This document shows, one piece after another, positions 56,214 through 64,000 of a DNA stretch of 64,000 bases. Every line of letters starts with the position of its first letter. Position 1 is the stretch's first letter. This DNA is from Plantago major. Its lineage: Eukaryota; Streptophyta; Magnoliopsida; Lamiales; Plantaginaceae. The notes beneath the pieces are model-generated. The model searched no databases and was not told the DNA's origin. It saw nothing but the letters and a program-made list of their open reading frames with translations. The stretch covers positions 87,758,877 through 87,822,876 of the forward strand of contig CM048840.1 in assembly GCA_026545765.1 (NCBI GenBank), given 5' to 3'. The translations under genes and the position numbers were made by a program.

Positions 56214-57600
56214 GTGCAGAACACTCTAAAGAAGAATCCAACATGGCATTTTGATTGTGGATGTGGAAAGCACATGATAGGAGACAAGGCAAATCTGCTG
56301 AACTACAGAGTATGTGATACAGGACCAGATATCAGGTTTGCTGGAGGAGAAATGAATCCAACCATAGGATTTGGAGATCTGAAAATTGGAGCCCTTACAA
56401 TCACTGGAGTACTACATGTGAAGGGATGGAAATATAATCTTCTTAGCATGAGTGAATTTGCTGACTAGGGGTCCTCAGTGAAGATCAAATCCAAATTCTG
56501 CAAACTGATTGACAATGAGTTAAAACAGGTAGTCTTGGTTGCTATGCGGAAAGGAAGTGTCTATGTTGCTGACTAGGCATCTGCCACAACTGAAGAATGC
56601 CTCATGGTGAGTCAATCTGGCTACATTGAAGAAAATGGGCTATGGCACAAAAGGATGAGTCACTTGAATTTCAAAACTCTGAATAAGCTAGCCAAGAAAG
56701 AATTGGTTGTTGGATTACCTAAGATGGCATACAGAATAGAAGGTGTATGCTCAGCTTGCCAATTAGGGAAACAAGCCAAAACATCTTTCAAGTCTAAAAC
56801 TAGACATTTCAGTGTAACTGTTACATATGAATCTCTTTGAGTCCTCAGTAACCAGTTATGCAGGAAAGAAGTATGGTCTGGTGGTTGTAGATGACTACTC
56901 AAGATTCACTTGGGTTCTTTTTCTCAAACAGAAATCTGACGCAAGGGTTGAGATACCAAGCCTGTTGAATAAGCTTGAAGTGATGAAAAATGACAAGGTA
57001 TCTGTGATCAGAACAGACCATGGTACTGAGTTTGTGAACCAGTACATAAAAGAGTTTTGTACTTCCAAAGGTATACAACATCAACTATCTTCAGTAAGGA
57101 CACCACAATAAAATGGTGTTGCTGAAATGAAGAATAGGACCCTAAAAGAAGCAGCAAGAACAATGCTTGCTGATACTGAAATAAGTGAAATCTATTGGGT
57201 TGAAGCTGTAAATACAGCATTCTACACTCAAAATAGATGTTTGATCAACAAACACCATGATAAGACTCCTTATGAGTTATTGATTGGTAGACTCCCTAGT
57301 ATCAAACATTTAAGGGTGTTTGGTTGCAGATGTTTTGTTCTTAATAATGGAAAAGAATATCTTAGAACATTTCAACCAAAAGCATATGAAGGAGTATCTC
57401 TTGGTTATTCAATGTAGCAAAGCTTACAGAATCTACAACAAAAGGACACAAAAGATTGAAGAATCTGTCCATGTAGTATTCTATGAAGGAAACAAGAAAG
57501 TTCCCTTGAATGAAGAACTCTTAGATAGGTTCAAAGAACATATGATCAAGGATTCTGAACAAGAATCTCAGCAGGAAATGATTATGTCATTCACTTAGAG
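56214..57600 (+). pseudogene. Protease and integrase of element D
   Basis: The protease motif reads FDCGCGKHM, with Cys where DSG has Ser. Integrase frames run 56604-56840, 56827-57111, 57127-57417 and 57320-57598. The first catalytic Asp is Asn (HMNLFESS), the second is kept (IRTDHGTEF), the Glu is kept (NGVAEMKN), and a TAA precedes it. Confidence 0.8.
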
Positions 57601-59540
57601 GATGAGTCTGACGAAGAAAGGCAACAATTGCCAAGTAACAACCAGATGACTCTAAGACATGACAAAGAGTTTCCTCTGAGAAATTCAGGAATGGATCAAG
57701 ACACTGAGAATCTTCATCATGAAGAGGTAACTGAGCAGGAGGTTGCTGTGAATCCTGTCTCAGATACCAGGACACTGAACAAGTGTCAAATATCCCAAGC
57801 ACATCACAAGTGCCAGATATCTCAAATACTGAATAAGTATCTTATCATGATCATAATGATACAGAAATGAATCAAAATGATAATGATCCTACTAGGTCTA
57901 AACCCATTATGAAATGGATAAGAGATCATCTTTCAAAGGATGTGATAGGTCCTTTAGACCAAGGGGTAAGAACTAGGAGAGCAATTGCTGAAAATGCAAA
58001 TTCTCTCTATGGATGTTTCATCTCAGACATTGAACCAAAGTCCATTGAATAAGCATTAAGAGACGAAGATTGGATCTTAGCAATGCAAGAAGAGTTGGAT
58101 CAGTCTGAGAGAAACAAAGTCTGCAAACTAGTTCCCTACATTGATTGAATATCTGTCATATGAACTAAGTGGGTTTTCAGAAACAAGATGAATGAATCTG
58201 GTGAAATAACTAGAAACAAAGTAAGGTTGGTTGCTAAGGGATTCACCCAGACTAAAGGACTAGATTTTGATGAGTCATATGCTCCAGTTGCAAGATTAGA
58301 TGCAATCAGACTATTTCTAGCCTTTGTAGCACATAATGACTTTAAAGTTTACCAAATGGATGTCAAGAGTGCATTCCTAAATGGTGAGCTTGTTGAGGAA
58401 GTCTATGTTGAACAACCACCTGGTTTTGAAGTTTCCTCAGAAAGCAAGATGGTCTATAAGCTTCAGAAAGCTCTATATGGACTTAAACAAGCTCCAAGAG
58501 CATGGTATGATACTTTGGCCAAGTACTTGCTGGGAAGTGGATTCTAGAAAGGAGAAGTTGACAAAACTCTCTTTACATTGAACCATGATGGGATACTACT
58601 CTTAGTACAAGTTTATGTTGATGACATAATCATTTGGATCTAAGGACAAGCAACTTTGTGAAGATTTCGCTGAACTCATGAAAAGTAAATTTGAGATGAG
58701 CATGATGGGAGAATTGAATTACTTTCTAGGATTACAAGTCAAGCAACTTGATGATGGAATATTCATTAGTCAAACAAAGTATGCTATGGATATGCTCAAT
58801 AAGTTTAATCTAAAGCCTTTTGAGAAGAATGCTAAGATACCTATGAGCATTGGAACCAAGATGACCTATACTGAATCTGACAAGAGTGTTGAAGAACACA
58901 AGTATAGGAAATTGATTGGGTCTCTACTATACCTCACAGCAAGCAGACCAGATATTCAATATGCAGTAGGTGTATGTGCAAGATTTCAGACAAATCCTAT
59001 GCAATCACACTATAGCACTGCTATGAAGATTCTAAGGTATGTTAAAGGTACTGTAGAAGTTGGATTGTGGTATCCAAAAGAGAGTGGCTTGAGTTTAGTT
59101 GGCTATGCAGATGCTGACTATGCTGGATCAATGCTTGATAGGAAAAGTACCTCAGGAACCTGTCAATTCCTTGTACTAGACTTATATCATGGTTCAGCAA
59201 GAAGCAAAACTCAATTTACACATCAACCACAGAAGCAGAGTATATTGCTGCTGGGTGTTGTGCTTCACAAATTTTGTGGATACAACAACAACTCAGAGAC
59301 TATGAGATCAATGAAGAGAAAACTCCCATTTTCTGTGACAACACAAGTGCTATTGCCATAACTCAGAATCCTAAGTTCCATGCAAGAACCAAGCACATTG
59401 ATGTTAGACACCACTTCATCAGAGATCATGTTGAAAAAGGCAATATTGAGATACTCAAGATTGGTACAGAAGACCAACTTGCAGATATCTTCACAAAGCC
59501 TCTGCAAGAGAGCAGATTCCTAACCTTGAGACATATATAG
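57601..59540 (+). pseudogene. RT and RNase H of element D
   Basis: RT: 58188-58547 ([37 protein letters not shown]), then YVDD at about 58614-58625, a frameshift, then 58678-59361. RNase H: ADADYAGS, KSTSGTCQF and KHIDVRHHFIRDHVEKG. Ends near 59540. D retains the RT catalytic box that C has lost. Confidence 0.85.
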
Positions 59541-60404
59541 TCTTGGGTTAATGGAATTGCCAAGGTGCTAAATTGGTCACTGAGGCGGGAACTCAGTAAG
59601 CCAATAAGAGAAGAATAAGGCTTTCTGAAAAGAAAGGCACTTAAAGAGAGAAGGAGATATCTGAGACAGTCACTCAGATATCAAGGCTAAGTGTAAAGTT
59701 GGTTAAAGAGGTATCTTAAATGGGTATTCAGGTATGTGAGGCCACTGAGTAAGGGGGGACACAAAAGAAGAGAAGTCAACAACCAGTACTATTTGTCAGA
59801 AGTCAACTATCTCTTGTGTTTTGAAAAATTTCCATTTTTGTGATAATTTTCAAACAACACTGAACGCTTAATTAATAAGCTCAGAAACCAGTTTGTCTCC
59901 TAGTTACAGGTTGCTGAGTATTGAAAATGACTTAGATAGCTATTAGCCAAATAGCATTAATTGGGCACAATTACATGTGTTGATTGTAATCATTGCTGAG
60001 AAAGCAATCTCAACCATTGAAAGAAATGTCGATTGTAATTCAACGGATCAGATGAGTCCCTATAGCCCACTAGCGCAGTAACCCAGTAACTGGCCCCACT
60101 CGCATTTAATGAAAAACCACTTTTTCACCCACGCCTTGTGCAGACTGCGAGAAACGTAGATACAAAATTCACTTGTATCTATGTACTTGCATTGCTATAT
60201 AAAGCAGTTTATTGCAAAAGAAAACACTTTCGCCTAAACTCACATTTCAACAAGCACCAAAATAGCAAAAACCATTAACTTTTCTCTGCAAATCTTCTCT
60301 GAAATCATCTGACTTTCTGCTAAGTTTTGCTGAAAAGAATCACTTAATTGAATTCGACCTTAATCTCTTTCAATCTCTCTTCAATAATACTCCTATATAA
60401 AGAG
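59541..60404 (+). promoter_or_regulatory. Spacer and TATA-type block before ORF3 in D
   Basis: Noncoding from 59541. Near its end: CGCATTTAATGA (about 60102), CACGCC (about 60130), TGTATCTATGTAC (about 60175), TATA run (60195-60204), a 200-bp leader, and TATATAAAGAG directly before ATG 60405. The same order and spacing as in C. Confidence 0.6.
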
Positions 60405-63400
60405 ATGGCACCAAAAAGATTGAGATCTCAGAAATCCCAAGTGTCCACATCTGGAACTGCTGAGAAGCAAAATCCAGCCCTTGTTGTGATAAATCAGAGA
60501 CTAGTTGGCGGTTTCAACATCTCTATGTGGAATCCCAAATCCAAGATACTCTGGGGAGGAGTACTTGTTGATGAATACCTGCTGGGTGCTGCAAAGACCC
60601 AAGCAGATATGAAGCGTGGACTTGATTTACTTGAAAAGGTAAAAATCAAGTAGTTTTGCTCTGCAAAACCCACATGCACTTCCACTGAAGATGTGTTGGA
60701 ATTCTACAATAATTTAACCATCACTGAAGATGATGAAGAAGTGCGCATCACAATGAAGGTCCAAGGTGTTGAAATAACCCGTGATGTGGATACCTTCAGC
60801 AATCTTTTTGGGTTACCCACCCAAGGAGCAGAATGGGTACCAAACACCTCAAACAAGAGTGCTGGAAACTTCTACTCTCTCTATAAGAATCCTAAAAAGG
60901 ATGATACTCCAATAGTGTTCGACAACTCGATTGTCAGAAGAAGACATCTTGTTGAACCCTGGGATTTGATAGCCCTTGTATTGCATAGGTGCTTTAATTC
61001 AAATCAAGGTGGAGCTGACCAGATCAGCATGGACAGATGGGGGATGATGGCATTCCTCAACACTCTGGAGGAGAGAGCTGAGCCCTTCAACTGGGGGAAG
61101 TACATCTTTCTAAGGTTTGTTGACAAACTTCAAGGCTTTGAGCCTGTAGTGAAAGGTGATCTTGTTGAGCCCAAGCATACTATTAACTTTGGTATGAAGA
61201 TATGCTACATTCTGGAGAAGCTTGGCATAAATCAGAGGGGAATGGAGAGATTGCAAATAGTGATCTTGTTTGTAAATACAATTGTGAGCTCAAGCAGAAC
61301 CAGAAGAGGCCAGTAGTAGAGGTTTCTGAGGCAACAACTGTGCCAAGGAAGAAACCTAGAACTGGAGGCAAGAAGAAGGCAGCTGCCAAGCAGACCACCT
61401 CTGCGGTGGATACTGACACAAGGGTATCTGAACCTAGTGCCACAGATAACACTGGTGGAGTTTAGATACAACTCCATAGTGTTGCAGCTACCACTGCCCA
61501 CAACTAGCAAGCACTCCATAGTGCTGAAGATACCACTCTTGATGCCAAGAGGGTTGATGCGTCCCAACCACTATCTGCTGAAGAAGCAGATGATTTGGAA
61601 TTTGACCCATTCTTGGAAAGGAATGAGGTTGCTGATGAAGTCCCGACATCACAGGTTGCTGAGCAAGCAACCATGTCCCAAGGAAAATCTCTACCGGGGC
61701 CGTCCATCTTTCAGGATATAAATGATGCCCTGATGAGTGATGCAGTAGTACTTGATGACACCGCCAATACATCAGTACAACACTTGGCTGCTAATCTGGA
61801 GAAAACTATCACTACTGTTCATTCTCCATCAAGATCCAGATCACCACAACAACCACAAGTATCCCAGACTTCTGCTGATCTAAGTGATGATTATATGGTA
61901 GAATTGATACAAATGCGCCAAGGTGCTGATGGTGTTGTGGAAGTAAATCCTGTGATTGAACAGGTTCCCCAACTCCCTACTGAGAGGGATCAACCTGATG
62001 TTGTGACTTAGGGAGATCAAACAGGGGAGGCAACTGAGCTAAAGACCCAGGAAAGACATGAAGTGCAGAAACTTCAAATAGAGCTGCGGTCACTGAACAA
62101 CAAGACCAACGCATGGAACCCAGACAAGTTCCAGATACCAATCAGTCTGACATTGATCAGGATACTGAGTAGTTTAAATCTATACTTGTTAAATTTCTAT
62201 GTTATATGTTTTGTTATTAATGTGATTAACCTTTGTTACAGGCTGATAAAGAAAATAAGGAAGGAGAGGAAGCTGAAAAGCTTCCTACACAAGAGGAAGG
62301 AGAGGAAGCTGGAAAGCTTCCCTCACAATATGAGAAGGAGGATTATGTTCCCTCCATCAACAAGGAAAATCTGAGCCTGTTATATAGGTAGCTGAAGATT
62401 CTTGTGTGTAGTCTCAGAAATCTCCTGCCAATGACCTTTCTAACACTTTCTTATGTTTCTTAAAGGCTCCAACTGAGAAGACAGATGATGTGGCTGAAAA
62501 GCCAAAGACATCAGAGGATATACCAGAGACCTCAAAGGTCTCTGAGAAACACATATCTGAGCCTCCTGTCAGAGAGGTAGAAATCTTAGATAACAATGTG
62601 TGTGAAATTCTACTTAATCTTTCTAAGTGTACTGACATGTTTTATTCTCAGGTTCAGAAAGAAATGGAAGAAGTGGATAAGACACCAAGTCTCCTCCAAG
62701 GATATATGAGGGTCCTTCCACCTCACTAGTCAAGCCATCTAAGCTTGTTGTTGCAACACAGGTAACTCAGAAACCTGACACTTTTGAAACTCAGATATCT
62801 GAACAAGTTTTGACACTTAATCAAAACTCCATTTTCTTTCTGGCTCATTCCGTAGCACCTAATTCTCCAAGATCTACTGAAAGAGTAGACATCTCATCTG
62901 AAGAGAAGTATCTCTCAATGCTCCAAGAATTTAAGTCTAACGCTTTGCGCAATCATCTTTGATGTTTTGCAAAATGGCAACAACTTAGACGCCTTGATCT
63001 GAGTGAGCTATTCAAGCGTGCTGAAGATCCTACTAAGAGAGAACAATGCTTGGCTCATGAAAATTATGTTCATGCCATATTCCCTACCGAAAGGTATGAA
63101 CATGGAAATTTACTAAGGACTCCATTCCTAAGCACTGTGGAAGAATTGCTACTAGCAAGGTTCCAGCAAGCAGATGAGAGTACCAGACTTCAAATGATTT
63201 CTAATCCTGTACTACCAAGATAAGGGGATTATATCCTAACTGAGCAGGATGAAGTAGGAAGTCACATGGTTACTCGACCTCAGATCATCAACTTGACTTC
63301 TGATGATGAGGAGGACACTGACAAGCAAGGCAAATCAAAACCCCCTCTTCCATCTCCCTGGAAAAGAGATGAACCTAAGAGTGATGATGATGATGATGAT

Positions 63401-64000
63401 GATACTCTTACTCCTGGAGATGGTAGAGATGCCAGTATCAAGAAGACCTCAGTTATTGCAAAGCATTTTGAGAAGAAAAACAATTCCTCTGCCTCATCTC
63501 ATCAAAGATCATCAAATTATAATGACCAACAACAAGACTCTACTGAAATAGTAGATGAGCACTCTAAAGGTACTCCACAGAAGATCCAGGAAGCTGAGTA
63601 CATAGTAGCTCAACTCAGAGCTCTGTTGGAAGAAGAAACAAGACTGCATCTTGAGTTGGAAATCAAGATGGCAGAAAGACAAGCAAACCTAAGACAGGTT
63701 GAGGAATTAATTCGCAAATCAGAAGAAGCCCTTTCTGAGCAAAAGCAAATACAGCTTGCTGCAGAAGCATTTGCTAAGGAATTGGATGCCGAAACTCCAG
63801 AGGAAGAAACAGGAAAAGTATTGCCCTCATTAAGCAAAGGGAAGAAGACTTTGCTAGCAAAGGTTGCTGACTTAGACAATGAGGAAGACTGGAGTGATGA
63901 AGAAGAAGAAGACAAGGAGGATAACTCTCAGAAAGCACTTGACCATAGTCAACCTTAGACTACTGTGTCTAAAAAGACTTTGGTTCCTCTTGTCCACATC
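60405..64000 (+). pseudogene. ORF3 of element D (5' part)
   Basis: Starts at ATG 60405 (MAPKRLRSQKSQ), one TAG at 60651-60653. N-terminal domain with VLEFYNNLT and GADQISMDRWGMM (to about 61310), then an acidic Ser/Thr/Glu-rich middle. Introns: 62388-62465, 62577-62651 and an acceptor at 62241. A Glu/Lys/Gln coiled-coil region (63266-63958) continues past the window edge. The closest relatives in the window are A and C. Confidence 0.7.

Larger units (their letters stand above)
54301..64000 (+). mobile_element. Copia element D, 5'-truncated, runs off window
   Basis: Same family as A-C on the + strand. Begins abruptly inside gag at 54301 (match to the NWEHT point of C gag), without LTR or primer site, next to gypsy DNA. 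It continues through spacer, protease, integrase, RT, RNase H (to about 59540), the conserved TATA block and ORF3 to the window edge. Diverged from C and full of stops. Confidence 0.88.

Noticed and set aside
1-64000. CRISPR arrays, rRNA and bacterial features; functional tRNA genes.
   Set aside because: No regularly spaced direct repeats with unique spacers and no rRNA or complete tRNA seen. Introns and Helitron/LTR content show plant nuclear DNA.

Overview
This is nuclear DNA of a flowering plant. Three ordinary host genes with GT-AG introns sit among LTR retrotransposons, a Helitron and several MITEs. The host is probably a eudicot and possibly an asterid: the glutamate-cysteine ligase lacks one cysteine of a redox pair that I recall as restricted to rosids. 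I cannot name the species.

Layout. 1-10729: two nested, 3'-terminal pieces of one Ty1/copia family on the + strand (A: 1-6735; B: 6736-10729), each ending in a full LTR. 10741-14306: a degenerate Helitron, with decayed helicase, a GC-rich tandem repeat and an intact-looking 3' terminus. 15000-21700: plastid glutamate-cysteine ligase (first enzyme of glutathione synthesis), 15 coding exons, + strand. 24585-26742: beta-tubulin, 3 exons, + strand. 27631-29294: a MULE-type element with a 9-bp target duplication and Stowaway-like repeats. 29593-33340: a gene of an uncharacterised plant family with a TIFY/TPL-binding-type (TDBD) domain, - strand. 33722-47446: copia element C, - strand, from 5' LTR to a truncated 3' LTR. 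47447-54300: remnant of a Tat-like Ty3/gypsy element, + strand. 54301-64000: copia element D of the same family as A-C, + strand, lacking its 5' end and running off the window.

The most unusual content is the copia family (A-D). Besides gag-pol it carries a very long extra reading frame (ORF3, about 5 kb) downstream of pol. Three independent signs suggest that ORF3 behaves as its own spliced transcription unit. First, a conserved TATA-type block lies about 210 bp before its ATG in both C and D. Second, a run of short introns (75-85 nt), phase 0 wherever the reading frame could be checked, separates mini-exons. Third, two of those introns are missing exactly at the splice junctions in copy A, as expected if a partly spliced RNA was reverse-transcribed. 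The LTRs also contain an array of short hairpins whose stems differ in sequence but stay paired (compensatory changes), in 2 or 3 copies per LTR.

Every retroelement here is broken by stops, frameshifts, catalytic substitutions or deletions. The host genes look intact. All assignments are by reading motifs; no database search was possible.
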